Shown here one piece after another: positions 35,845 through 44,146 of a stretch of DNA of 55,181 nucleotides (positions are counted from its first letter, which is position 1; every line of letters begins with the position of its first letter). The notes beneath the pieces are model-generated. The model had not been told where the DNA came from. It worked only from the letters and a program-made list of their open reading frames with translations, and did not search any database. The DNA comes from Turneriella parva (lineage in GTDB: Bacteria > Spirochaetota > Leptospiria > Turneriellales > Turneriellaceae). The position numbers and the translations under genes were made by a program. The DNA is taken from NCBI GenBank assembly GCA_020719945.1, contig DYPL01000003.1, positions 1 to 55,181 on the forward strand, written 5' to 3'.

Positions 35845-36529
35845 TCTGGAAAAAAAAATAATAGAATATCAGGATAATCCGGATCTTGTATCGGAAGAAG
35901 AGCTTGCCACAATGCGGCGCAATTGTCCGGAGCTGGAGCAAAATATTGCCATCATCGAAGACTGGAAAAAAGAGGATGCTGTTTTCTTTTCACTTTTTGC
36001 AGAAGCCCGCTCTGTAGCTCTACCTTTCAATGTTAAAATCCCGCAAAAGAAAAATTCTCGCCCTGGAATGATGTGGCTGGGTATACCCGCTGCCGCTCTC
36101 GTTTTGTTTGCCGTTTCGCTGGTTTTTATTCGCGAGTCTGCGGAATCTTCCCACCAGGCTGTCGTTTCAGAGTTCTCTGAAGCCAACGTCACGCCAGAAA
36201 AAACAAAGGAAAGCTCTACTCCAGAATTTGCTACTATAGCGAAAGTTTCACCGCCAGTCCAAAAAACTGCAAAGAGTGGAGCTTCCTCATCTGCGTCTAC
36301 TATTCAGGAACAGGAACCCGTCGCGGCCATGCAGGAACAGGCGGCCATGATGGCAATGGGCCTTCCCTCAGAAAGAAGTGCCAAAGCTGTACCGGTATCC
36401 GAAGAGGAAGCTTTATGGGAGCAGTTGACTCTGGATCCTTCTAATGAGGCTGTTCGAAAAAAGCTGCGCAAAATTCTGGAAGATAAAAAGGATTCTGAAG
36501 GTTTGCGCAGGTTAGACAGTTTGCGCTGA
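35831..36529 (+). CDS. Putative membrane anti-sigma factor
   Basis: A 232-residue protein with a soluble N-terminal region (1-75), one membrane helix (LGIPAAALVLFAVSLVFI, about 83-100) and a Ser/Ala/Glu-rich periplasmic part ending in a short helical segment (EALWEQLTLDPSNEAVRKKL). The topology is that of an anti-sigma factor, and the gene overlaps the end of the sigma gene. The N-terminal region has cysteines but not a clear HxxxCxxC zinc motif, so sigma binding is inferred from position. It uses a TTG start behind an unusually strong ribosome site. Confidence 0.75.
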   Translation: MNCNDLEKKIIEYQDNPDLVSEEELATMRRNCPELEQNIAIIEDWKKEDAVFFSLFAEARSVALPFNVKIPQKKNSRPGMMWLGIPAAALVLFAVSLVFIRESAESSHQAVVSEFSEANVTPEKTKESSTPEFATIAKVSPPVQKTAKSGASSSASTIQEQEPVAAMQEQAAMMAMGLPSERSAKAVPVSEEEALWEQLTLDPSNEAVRKKLRKILEDKKDSEGLRRLDSLR

Positions 36530-36537
36530 CGCTGCTT

Positions 36538-37131
36538 TTATATTTCTGTTCTAAGCCTCAGCGAGTGCGCCAGCATTTGTTGGTCTGCGTATTCAATCTG
36601 GGAACCAAGCGGAAGACCAGCAGCAATACGCGTAATGCGAAGCGAATTGGCATCGAACATTTTTTTGATATAATGAGATGTAGCATTGCCCTCCACGCTG
36701 GGATTGGTTGCCACAATAATTTCTTCTATACCTGCATTGTCATCAATCCTCTGCTTTAATTCCTGGAGCCGCAGATCTGTCGGGCCGACTCCATCGAGAG
36801 GAGAGAGTACGCCACCGAGAACATGGTACAGACCTCCGTATTCTCCTGATGCTTCAAAGGCAAAAATATCGGAGGGAGATTCGACTACACACAAAACGGT
36901 TGAATTTCTTCCCGGAGAACAAAAACGGCACGGTTCTTCCCGTGCCTTAAGGGCGCCACAAACAGAACAGTATTCCGATTCCTCGTAGAAAGTCCTGAGG
37001 CTTTCCATAATATCGCCAAAGCTTTTAGGAGACTGTTTCAGGAGAAAAAAGGCTATACGCTGTGCAGACTTTCTTCCGATTCCAGGAAGAGAAGAAATAG
37101 TCTCCGTAGCCCGTTCCAATGGTTGCGACAT
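36538..37131 (-). CDS. recR: Recombination mediator RecR
   Basis: A 197-residue RecR. It has a helix-hairpin-helix (SLPGIGRKSAQRIAFFLL), a four-Cys zinc finger (CSVCGALKAREEPCRFC), a Toprim domain (VVESPSDIFAFEA) and a Walker-like NPSVEGNATSHY. It loads RecA on gapped DNA with RecO/RecF. It overlaps ybaB by one base (TAATG-like), the common ybaB-recR pairing; dnaX, which often precedes them, is absent. It converges on the anti-sigma gene. Confidence 0.97.
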   Translation of the reverse strand: MSQPLERATETISSLPGIGRKSAQRIAFFLLKQSPKSFGDIMESLRTFYEESEYCSVCGALKAREEPCRFCSPGRNSTVLCVVESPSDIFAFEASGEYGGLYHVLGGVLSPLDGVGPTDLRLQELKQRIDDNAGIEEIIVATNPSVEGNATSHYIKKMFDANSLRITRIAAGLPLGSQIEYADQQMLAHSLRLRTEI

Positions 37132-37445
37132 TAGAGGCCAGGAATTCCCATTCCTCCCATCATGCCTTTCATGCTGTTTGCTGCTTCTTTTTTAGCTTTT
37201 TTCTGTGCCTCTGTAATTGTTTTAAGAATAAGCTTTGGAAGCATGGAAATTTCCTTTTCTTTGAGAAGGGAAGCGTCAATGTGAAGATCTACCAGAGTTG
37301 CTTCACCATCTACTGTTGCCTTTACCGTTCCGCCGCCTGTTTCTGAAACAATACGCATCGATTCCATTTTTTTTTGGATATCTTTCATTTGTTTCTGCGC
37401 GTTCTTCATTTGAGAGAGCATATCTTTCATATCACCTAAACCCAT
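37131..37445 (-). CDS. Nucleoid-associated protein YbaB/EbfC
   Basis: A 104-residue member of the YbaB/EbfC family that binds DNA as a dimer. It starts MGLGDMKDMLSQMKNAQKQM, carries the central GGGTVKATVDGEATLVDLHI, and ends in a Gly/Met-rich tail (SMKGMMGGMGIPGL). It is first in a two-gene operon with recR. A minus-strand TTGACA at 37475-37480 might be its -35 element, but no good -10 is seen. Confidence 0.95.
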   Translation of the reverse strand: MGLGDMKDMLSQMKNAQKQMKDIQKKMESMRIVSETGGGTVKATVDGEATLVDLHIDASLLKEKEISMLPKLILKTITEAQKKAKKEAANSMKGMMGGMGIPGL

Positions 37446-37475
37446 AATGCTGATGAAAAATCAGAGTGGTTCCCT

Positions 37476-37508
37476 GTCAATGAATTTCCATTGACGCGGT
37501 AAATTCAT
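37476..37508. promoter_or_regulatory. Overlapping inverted repeats between ybaB and hisF
   Basis: GTCAATG (37476-37482) pairs with CATTGAC (37489-37495), and ATGAATTT (starting at 37480) pairs with AAATTCAT (37501-37508). The two palindromes overlap, so only one can form at a time. They fill the 78-base divergent promoter region. This could be an operator or chance. Confidence 0.3.
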
Positions 37509-37523
37509 GCATGGGAATCGCGT

Positions 37524-38288
37524 ATGTCAGCACCACGCATTATTCCCTGTCTCGATGTCAAAGATGGAAGGGTAGTTAAGGGAATTAATTTTGTAAGCCT
37601 TATTGATGCGGGGGATCCGGTCGAAAGCGCTGCCTTGTATGACAGAGAGGGCGCCGATGAGCTCGTCTTTCTCGATATAACGGCATCGTCTGACAGAAGA
37701 TCCATTATTCTGAACATGGTGAAACATGTCGCAGAAGAAATTTTTATCCCGTTTTGCGTAGGTGGCGGAATACGCTCTTTAGAAGACATGCGCCTTATTC
37801 TGAGGGAGGGTGCAGACAAGGTAGCCATCAATACGGCAGCCTTCGAAAATCCTGATCTTATTTCTCAGGGTGCTCTGCATTTTGGTTCCCAGTGCATAGT
37901 AGTAGCGATTGACGCCAAATTTAATGGTACTTTTTATGAGGTGTATTTACATGGAGGAAGAACGCCAACAGGGAAAGATGCCGTTGAGTGGGCCAAAGAG
38001 GCAGAAAAACTTGGAGCGGGAGAAATTCTGCTTACGAGTATGGACAGAGATGGCACCAAAAGCGGATATGACCTGAATCTTCTTCACGCGATTTCATCTT
38101 CGGTCAATATTCCTGTTATCGCTTCTGGTGGTGCAGGAACCAAAGAACATATTAAAGAAGCTTTTACAGAGGGAGGGGCAACGGCTGCTCTTGCTGCTTC
38201 CATTTTTCATTTTCACGAGATAAGTATTCCAGAGCTAAAAAAATATCTGCGGGAAAATAATGTTCCCGTTCGCCCTGTGGAAGATTAA
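37524..38288 (+). CDS. hisF: Imidazole glycerol phosphate synthase subunit HisF
   Basis: A 254-residue (beta-alpha)8 cyclase of histidine biosynthesis. It has both catalytic aspartates, in [15 protein letters not shown] (near residue 11) and AIDAKFNGT (near residue 130), plus [13 protein letters not shown] and [12 protein letters not shown]. It works with HisH, which is not here, so hisF is separated from the rest of the his pathway. GGGA before ATG 37524 sets the start. A strong terminator follows it. Confidence 0.97.
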   Translation: MSAPRIIPCLDVKDGRVVKGINFVSLIDAGDPVESAALYDREGADELVFLDITASSDRRSIILNMVKHVAEEIFIPFCVGGGIRSLEDMRLILREGADKVAINTAAFENPDLISQGALHFGSQCIVVAIDAKFNGTFYEVYLHGGRTPTGKDAVEWAKEAEKLGAGEILLTSMDRDGTKSGYDLNLLHAISSSVNIPVIASGGAGTKEHIKEAFTEGGATAALAASIFHFHEISIPELKKYLRENNVPVRPVED

Positions 38289-38323
38289 CTTCCGGATCTG
38301 CCCAACGTATTAAGCGGATTTCT

Positions 38324-38377
38324 AAGTATCCTCTGAAAAAGTATGCCTTCAGCTCGCTTCTCGTTCAGAGGATACTT
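38324..38377. repeat. 14-bp inverted repeat downstream of hisF
   Basis: AAGTATCCTCTGAA (38324-38337) and TTCAGAGGATACTT (38364-38377) are perfect complements around a 26-base spacer. No T tract follows, so it is not a simple terminator. Part of it (CAGAGGATACTT) also resembles the sequence just before repeat copy A at 28026. Confidence 0.6.
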
Positions 38378-38394
38378 CCGGTCCATGGAGGGTC

Positions 38395-38411
38395 TTTTCA
38401 GAGGCTACAAA
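38395..38411 (+). repeat. Small dispersed repeat, copy B
   Basis: TTTTCAGAGGCTACAAA, one base different from 28026-28042. It lies between the 14-bp inverted repeat and the terminator, and it leads directly into an A-run. Orientation is the same as copy A. Confidence 0.4.
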
Positions 38412-38439
38412 AAAAAGGGGGCCACCGGCCCCCTTTTTT
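38411..38439. terminator. Bidirectional rho-independent terminator (hisF / FecR gene)
   Basis: GGGGGCC (38417-38423), loop ACC, GGCCCCC (38427-38433), flanked by A6 on the left and T6 on the right. It is symmetrical, so it serves hisF on the plus strand and the convergent FecR-PQQ gene on the minus strand. Confidence 0.92.
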
Positions 38440-38457
38440 ATCGGTATTGTGTCGGAA

Positions 38458-40458
38458 TTAGAAACCTGTTCTCTGCAGATTTCCTTTTCCTGTTACACTG
38501 TACACCTGGGATGAGCTGTCTATGGCGAGTCCACTGGTAATTTTGCTCTTCAGCTCTTTCTGAGAAACGAGGTCCCCGGAAGAGAGAGAAAGGCGGAAAA
38601 TAGTATTGTCCACGGCCGCATAAACAGAGTCCTGGGTAACTTCAGGAGCAATGCGGATAGCTGTCCCTATGTTCTTCTGCCATTGTATGGCTCCATTGTT
38701 TGCATTCAGTTTGTAGATGGAACCATCGGTAGTGGCAACAATTGCGTTTCCGTCTGCCGAAACTGGATGCGAAACTGGTGTTCCGGAGAGTTTTTTCTCC
38801 CAGGCAATTTTGCCAGACTTTGTTTTGAGTGCAAACACAGAGTTGTTAAAAGACGAGAGAACAACCTTGTCATTGCTGTACAGAATTTTCCCTCCGGGCA
38901 TTCTGTTATCGGGAGTATGCTTCCACTGTTCAGTACCACTCGATGAGTCGAGAGCCCAGACCGTGTTATTCATGGTGGTCAGGAAAATACTTGTGCCAGA
39001 TGAACTGAGAGAGCCGTACACGGCAGACTCAAGATTCTTTTTCCAGAGTTGTTTTCCTGATTTCACGTCAAATGCAATGACGTTTCCACTGGCAAAGCCG
39101 AGCAACATTTTTCCAGTAAGGAAAACAGGCTTGGCATCAAAGGCAGTTATTTCTGCGTTTGCTGTCCATTTTGCTATTCCGTTGGCTATATCGATGGAGT
39201 GCATCACACCGTTTCGGCTAAGAATATAGGCGCGGCCATCGTGGATTGCGGGCGAGCTCAAAATTCCTTCGGGCACCGAATAACTCCATTTCTGTTTCAT
39301 GGAATCTGTGTGGAAAGCGAAGAGAGCGCGGGGAGATGCGAGCAGGATTGTATTGCCGGAAACAGCCGGAGAATTTCCTGTAAACGCAACTCTGCTTTGA
39401 ACAGCCGCTTTAGTCGTTTTTTCCACTTCAATTTCTACAGGTACTGAGACTATTTTTGTTTCCTCAACCGGAGCAGTCACTTCTTCTGGAGTTGTTACCG
39501 GAGACGCTTCTGTCATTTTGAGTGGTTTCAGTTCTTCGAGTTCTTTGCGGTCTTCTTCTGAAATGGCTGCTGGTTCTGCTTGTTTTACTTCTATCGGCTT
39601 AAATACGGATACCGGAGCCGCTGCCGCTTTTTGTTCGGGAGAAAGTGTCGCTGCGGCCAGAATTTCTGGCGGGAGCTCCATTTTTTCTACGATTTTCTCG
39701 TCGATTTTGCGCTGTGTGGCTGCGGCAATTTCTTTGCTTGTCGCTTCGCCACTGGTTTGTACCTGTTCGGCCTTAACCTCTTCTACAATCTGAGTCATTT
39801 CTTCGATGACTTTTGTTGTTTCCTGAACTTCTTCTTCTGTGACAGCAGCAGACTGGTTTGCTTCTATTACCTCGCCGCTCTCAGCCTCTTCGAGGGCCTG
39901 GTCTAGGATAGCAGAGAGATTTCTGTTTTCCTCGGAAGCAGCTTCTATCGAAGGCAGATTCTTTTTCATGAGTACTTTGCCTTCAGTAACTGTTACGACC
40001 GTTTTTTTGTCTGCATTCGTTTCGATAACAAAGCTCGTTCCACGAACACCCGCAACAGCGGTTGGCGTAGAAATCACAAAAGATTCACCATCTTGGAGCT
40101 TTTTGGGTTTCACGAGAGCTTTACCGAGAGCCATTTGCATGGTTGCATGGTCTTTCCCGTTTACAGAAGACAGCTTTTCCATTTTGAGTTCGCTTTCGCC
40201 TTTTACTTTGAGGCGGGAGCTTTCTCCAATCTGGAGGTCAATGGCTGTCGCTGCGGTCAGACCACGAATGGTGTCTGTTACCGCTATGACATCGCCCGTT
40301 TTCATGGCTACGGGACTGCCTGCGCTTCCCCGGTCAATTTCTGCCTTTCCGAGAAGAAAAACAACCGTGGCAGACAGAGGTTTCTCTTTTTCTTTTGGGG
40401 CACAGGATGACAACGCGATGGTTGCCAGCAATAGTGCCGTTAATTTCAATGCATTCAT
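38458..40458 (-). CDS. FecR-domain lipoprotein with PQQ-type beta-propeller
   Basis: A 666-residue exported protein. Lipoprotein signal MNALKLTALLLATIALSSC (lipobox LSSC, Cys 19). A FecR domain (about 30-165) has TPTAVAGVRGTSFVIE. A Glu/Ala/Val-rich linker (about 180-355) follows. The C-terminal half (about 360-666) is a PQQ/BamB-like propeller with repeated units such as GRAYILSRNGVMHSIDIANG and SGKQLWKKNL. FecR domains usually relay or sense at the envelope; PQQ-like propellers here would be for protein binding since no quinoprotein residues stand out. The combination is not one I know. The gene is downstream of a single-TM protein gene (30 bases apart) and ends at the strong terminator. 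Confidence 0.85.
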   Translation of the reverse strand: MNALKLTALLLATIALSSCAPKEKEKPLSATVVFLLGKAEIDRGSAGSPVAMKTGDVIAVTDTIRGLTAATAIDLQIGESSRLKVKGESELKMEKLSSVNGKDHATMQMALGKALVKPKKLQDGESFVISTPTAVAGVRGTSFVIETNADKKTVVTVTEGKVLMKKNLPSIEAASEENRNLSAILDQALEEAESGEVIEANQSAAVTEEEVQETTKVIEEMTQIVEEVKAEQVQTSGEATSKEIAAATQRKIDEKIVEKMELPPEILAAATLSPEQKAAAAPVSVFKPIEVKQAEPAAISEEDRKELEELKPLKMTEASPVTTPEEVTAPVEETKIVSVPVEIEVEKTTKAAVQSRVAFTGNSPAVSGNTILLASPRALFAFHTDSMKQKWSYSVPEGILSSPAIHDGRAYILSRNGVMHSIDIANGIAKWTANAEITAFDAKPVFLTGKMLLGFASGNVIAFDVKSGKQLWKKNLESAVYGSLSSSGTSIFLTTMNNTVWALDSSSGTEQWKHTPDNRMPGGKILYSNDKVVLSSFNNSVFALKTKSGKIAWEKKLSGTPVSHPVSADGNAIVATTDGSIYKLNANNGAIQWQKNIGTAIRIAPEVTQDSVYAAVDNTIFRLSLSSGDLVSQKELKSKITSGLAIDSSSQVYSVTGKGNLQRTGF

Positions 40459-40488
40459 ATTTTTTCTCCTAATTTATGAGTTCTACTG

Positions 40489-41148
40489 TCATGTTCTTTT
40501 TTGAACAAAAATCCGGTTGGCGTCAATGATGAGCCTGAAGTCGCCACTTCTGGTTTTTAATAACGGATCTCCATTTTCTGCATGCACGCTCAGGACAATT
40601 TCGGGAAGCTTTTGAGAAGCAACCGGGTGGCAGGTACGGGTATCGATCAGATACACGCCGCCGCTAATTCCTGCAAGAAGAATTTTGTCACGGGACAGTT
40701 CTGTCGGTTTAAGGGCGGTTCCCTCGGGAAGCTGTTTTTGTTCGAGCAATTGACCGCGTCGGTCAAACAGGGAGCAAATCCCTTCGGACGATACCGAAAG
40801 GTATTTGCCGTCTGATCTTTGGACAATTCCTTCCGGATCGAGAATCGTGCCGGCGTAAACGTTCCATACATTTCCATTTGGTTGAGAGAATTGAATGTAT
40901 CCTGACTGCAGCGGCGACAATGTCAGACTCTGATCCGTGCGCAGGGTAAATGCCGTAGATAGTCCGAGAATTCCGCTGACTATGGCAAAAACCCCGGCTG
41001 CAACGGACATTTTTACGGAGCGCTCTTTGTTTCTGTAACCCGAAGCAAGCTTAACAAAGGCTTTACGAAGCAGGAGCTCGTTTCCTGCATGTCGTTGGTT
41101 GATTTGCGCAAGCATGTCGAGAGAATGTTCCAGTTCACCGTCGTTCAT
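40489..41148 (-). CDS. Single-TM protein with propeller-like C-terminal domain
   Basis: A 219-residue protein. Residues 1-45 are soluble and helical (MNDGELEHSLDMLAQINQRH); one membrane helix follows (MSVAAGVFAIVSGILGLSTA, about 47-66); then about 150 beta-rich residues with WNVYAGTILDPEGIV and ILLAGISGGVYLIDTRT, resembling WD/PQQ blades. The topology recalls anti-sigma factors, but no sigma gene is adjacent. It is probably co-transcribed with the FecR-propeller lipoprotein and may be its inner-membrane partner. Function unknown. It is divergent from the lptA-like gene. Confidence 0.65.
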   Translation of the reverse strand: MNDGELEHSLDMLAQINQRHAGNELLLRKAFVKLASGYRNKERSVKMSVAAGVFAIVSGILGLSTAFTLRTDQSLTLSPLQSGYIQFSQPNGNVWNVYAGTILDPEGIVQRSDGKYLSVSSEGICSLFDRRGQLLEQKQLPEGTALKPTELSRDKILLAGISGGVYLIDTRTCHPVASQKLPEIVLSVHAENGDPLLKTRSGDFRLIIDANRIFVQKRT

Positions 41149-41216
41149 AAGACAAGTTGCCGTTTGTAGTAAAAAAGTTCTATATTTTTTTTAATAGTTC
41201 TCTATTTTTGACATCC

Positions 41217-42470
41217 ATGAACCGTATCCAGTTGTATCTAAAGATAATTTCGCTCATCCTGATTCTCCCGTGGAGCGAGGCTGCCGCGCAATCGCTCCCG
41301 GCACAACCCCTTCGCTATTCTGCCGATAAACTCGTTCGGCGCGTGCAGGGCACAGAGGTACAGATGCTTCTGCAGGGAAACGCCCGGGTTCTGCACGGAA
41401 ACAGCCAGATCCGTGCGGCTTCCATTCTCATACGGGGCGAAAAGGGAGATATTGCCGAGGCCAGGGGGAATGTTCGTTTTCTCGATCCACGCAATGGCGT
41501 ATATCTTGAAGCCGGCAAACTCATTTATACGCGCGCTACGACTACGCTGCGCGCTTCCGAAGAGCCCAGGCTTGTTCATACCACCAAGGACAAAAAACAG
41601 GTTGTTGTGACGGCAGAAACTCTGGAGAGAAATACTACAACCCGGGAATCGATTGCCCGCAATTCGGTGCACGTAACCAGCGGTGGAATGGACCTGCGCT
41701 GCCGCGAATTGCGCTATAACGAATTTAGTTCCGAGTTTAATCTAAAAGGAGAGATCATGGCATTTTCCGAAGCAAACTATGCCAAAGCGGATACGGCACA
41801 TTATCAGAAAAATGACGAAATTCTTACTCTCGAAGAAAACGTCGAAATTCTGATTTCTGGCAAAGAGGATAACACGATCGTATATGCACCCCGTGCGGTG
41901 TACCAGAAAAAACAGGATCCCCGCGAAGATATCATGTCCGTCTATAATACTCCCGCTATAAGACCCCGCCTGTACCACGGTTCTCTGGAGCTCGAATTTG
42001 ATGAAGGCACTATTCTTGGAGAAAAGCGGGATACCATGAAGGCGTTTGGAAATATCCAGTTTAGAGACACGAAAGAAGGTTATACAGGTAGCTGTGATTC
42101 TCTCGATTTAGATCGCGCTGCCGGTTTGCTTGTTCTGCATGCAGGGACTTCCAGCAGGGCAAATATTGTGTACGCATCCGAACAGGGACCTGTGTCCATG
42201 GAAGGAGAGCGCATTTTGCGACAGCTTACAGACGGTAGTTCTATCGTGACGGGAAATACAGAAATGTACTGGTCGGACGGCAGCGTCTATGTACAAGTTC
42301 GTGCGCAAAAGGCTGTGATGATTCCGGAAACCCCCATTGTATTTACGGGTTCCCCATCCATACAGCGGGGAGATAACATTCTTCGCTCGCGCGAAATTAA
42401 AGCCTGGCCCCGCGAAAGAAGAGCCGAAGTTACGGGAAATTTGTCTGGCAATCTATTCACAACCCCGTAA
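41217..42470 (+). CDS. LptA/OstA-like LPS transport protein (long form)
   Basis: A 417-residue exported protein. Signal peptide MNRIQLYLKIISLILILPWSEAAAQ. The mature part consists of repeated OstA/LptA-type strands: LLQGNARVLHGNSQIRA, GDIAEARGNVRFLDP, ETLERNTTTRESIARN, RYNEFSSEFNLKGEIMAF, VTGNTEMYWSDGSVYV. It is more than twice the length of E. coli LptA and lacks the LptD barrel. It likely forms part of the periplasmic LPS bridge with the LptC-like lipoprotein at 16856-17374. ATG 41217 is chosen over upstream frame starts because it begins the signal peptide. Confidence 0.78.
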   Translation: MNRIQLYLKIISLILILPWSEAAAQSLPAQPLRYSADKLVRRVQGTEVQMLLQGNARVLHGNSQIRAASILIRGEKGDIAEARGNVRFLDPRNGVYLEAGKLIYTRATTTLRASEEPRLVHTTKDKKQVVVTAETLERNTTTRESIARNSVHVTSGGMDLRCRELRYNEFSSEFNLKGEIMAFSEANYAKADTAHYQKNDEILTLEENVEILISGKEDNTIVYAPRAVYQKKQDPREDIMSVYNTPAIRPRLYHGSLELEFDEGTILGEKRDTMKAFGNIQFRDTKEGYTGSCDSLDLDRAAGLLVLHAGTSSRANIVYASEQGPVSMEGERILRQLTDGSSIVTGNTEMYWSDGSVYVQVRAQKAVMIPETPIVFTGSPSIQRGDNILRSREIKAWPRERRAEVTGNLSGNLFTTP

Positions 42471-42525
42471 TGTATTTTAAAAGGGGTGTAATCCCAGCCA
42501 TGCTTTTGGCTGAATATTGCAGTCC

Positions 42526-42544
42526 TATTTTCTGGCAGAAAATA
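42526..42544 (+). other. AT-rich hairpin between lptA-like gene and lysS
   Basis: TATTTTCT, loop GGC, AGAAAATA, followed by TTTC, lies 56 bases past the lptA stop. The 8-bp stem is mostly A-T, so it is at best a weak terminator. The rest of 42471-42622 holds no recognisable gene or T-box. Confidence 0.3.
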
Positions 42545-42622
42545 TTTCACACGGTCAATTCCTGCGCGGATAGCGCTCCCTGTTTCTTCTTTACACTCTG
42601 TTCCAAAAACGCGGAATAGCGC

Positions 42623-44146
42623 ATGAGTGATGTCCAGCAGGAAGAAAAAGAATCTGGTTTAAGCAGGCGCGACAAATTGTCTGCTCTAATTGATTTAGGA
42701 ATAAACCCTTGGCCAGCCCGGTTTGATAGAAGTCAAACCATCGGCCAGATTTTAACCGACTGGTTTTCCGGGGCTGAGCCATCTGCCGATACGCTTCGCA
42801 CGGCAGGCCGCTTGTTAGGTCGTAGAACAATGGGTGCAGCCGTCTTTCTGGAGATTTCCGACGACTCCGGTAAAATTCAGGTATACGCGAACAATAAAAC
42901 ACTGAACGAACAGGAATACGCTGTTCTTGGCCTTCTCGACATTGGCGATATTATTGGAATTTCCGGTGAAGCCTTTCTCACTAAGACAGGTGAAAAAACA
43001 ATCCGCGCAAAATCGCTCTCACTTCTCAGCAAGGGACTTTCTCCTATCCCCGTTGTAAAAGAGAAGGAAGGGCAGGTTTTCGATGCCTTCGCCGACATTG
43101 AAACCCGCTACAGAAAACGCTATCTTGATCTCATTGTTAACCCGTCTGTGAAACAGGATTTCCGGGCTCGTTCTCTCATCGTCCGAGAAATTCGCAATTA
43201 TTTCCATGAGCAGGGTTTTATGGAAGTGGAGACTCCGATGATGCAGGCCATTGCTTCCGGTGCCGCTGCCCGTCCATTTAAGACGCACCACAATACTCTC
43301 GACATAGATCTCTACCTCCGCATTGCACCGGAACTTTATTTAAAGAGGCTTATCGTTGGCGGTTATGAAAGAGTATTTGAACTCAACAGAAATTTTCGCA
43401 ACGAAGGAATTTCTCCCCGCCATAATCCCGAGTTTACCATGCTGGAAGCCTACCAAGCTTACGCAGATTTTGAAACCATGATGGTGCACGTCGAAAATAT
43501 ATTTGCCCGCATTGCAGACATGATCTTTGGTTGTCGCCAGTTTATGTATGGGGATCACGCCATTTCGGTGGAGGGCCCCTGGCCGCGCGTTCGTTATCTC
43601 GATTCCATACGCGATAAATCCGGGATAGATTTTACACACTTTCTATCCGAGGCGAACCCCTCTGTAGACGCAGCAAAAGAGCTGGCTAAAAAAGCGGGCG
43701 TAGATGTATCGAAAGCGAATACTTTCTGGGAAGTTGTCGACGAGATTTTTTCCCAGAAGGTGGAGCCAACCCTCGTGGAACCCGTGTTCATCACTCATTT
43801 TCCCAAAGCAATTTCTCCGCTGGCTAAAACCGATGAGAAAGAACCCCTGTTTGCAGAACGGTTTGAACCCTATGTAACGGGCCGCGAAATGGGCAATGCA
43901 TTCAGCGAGCTCAATGATCCAGAGGAGCAGCTTCGCCGTTTTGAAGAGCAGCTCGCGCAGGAAAAAGCCGGTGCAGCAGAAACCATTCCTCTCGATGCCG
44001 ATTTTATTGAGGCTCTCCGTGTGGGTATGCCGCCAACCGGTGGTCTTGGCCTGGGGATAGACAGAATGGTCATGCTGTTTACGAACAGCCCGTCTATTAA
44101 AGACGTGATTTTATTCCCGCTGCTGCGACCACAGGAAAATCCATGA
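42623..44146 (+). CDS. lysS: Lysyl-tRNA synthetase, class II
   Basis: A 507-residue class II enzyme charging tRNA-Lys. The N-terminal OB fold (about 60-150) binds the anticodon. Class II motifs: motif 1 near EVETPMMQAIASGAAARPF, motif 2 ELNRNFRNEGISPRHNPEFT, motif 3 PTGGLGLGIDRMVMLF. Spirochaetes such as Borrelia use class I LysRS, so a class II enzyme separates this organism from that group. It overlaps mtnA by 4 bases. Confidence 0.97.
   Translation: MSDVQQEEKESGLSRRDKLSALIDLGINPWPARFDRSQTIGQILTDWFSGAEPSADTLRTAGRLLGRRTMGAAVFLEISDDSGKIQVYANNKTLNEQEYAVLGLLDIGDIIGISGEAFLTKTGEKTIRAKSLSLLSKGLSPIPVVKEKEGQVFDAFADIETRYRKRYLDLIVNPSVKQDFRARSLIVREIRNYFHEQGFMEVETPMMQAIASGAAARPFKTHHNTLDIDLYLRIAPELYLKRLIVGGYERVFELNRNFRNEGISPRHNPEFTMLEAYQAYADFETMMVHVENIFARIADMIFGCRQFMYGDHAISVEGPWPRVRYLDSIRDKSGIDFTHFLSEANPSVDAAKELAKKAGVDVSKANTFWEVVDEIFSQKVEPTLVEPVFITHFPKAISPLAKTDEKEPLFAERFEPYVTGREMGNAFSELNDPEEQLRRFEEQLAQEKAGAAETIPLDADFIEALRVGMPPTGGLGLGIDRMVMLFTNSPSIKDVILFPLLRPQENP

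Noticed and set aside
39839-40504. 221-residue plus-strand frame across the FecR gene
   Set aside because: It mirrors the FecR domain and signal peptide in reverse; Ser/Phe-rich with no recognisable fold.
41208-41213. TTGACA before the lptA-like gene as a -35 promoter element
   Set aside because: It sits four bases from the chosen start codon, so transcription from it would begin inside the gene and lose the signal peptide.
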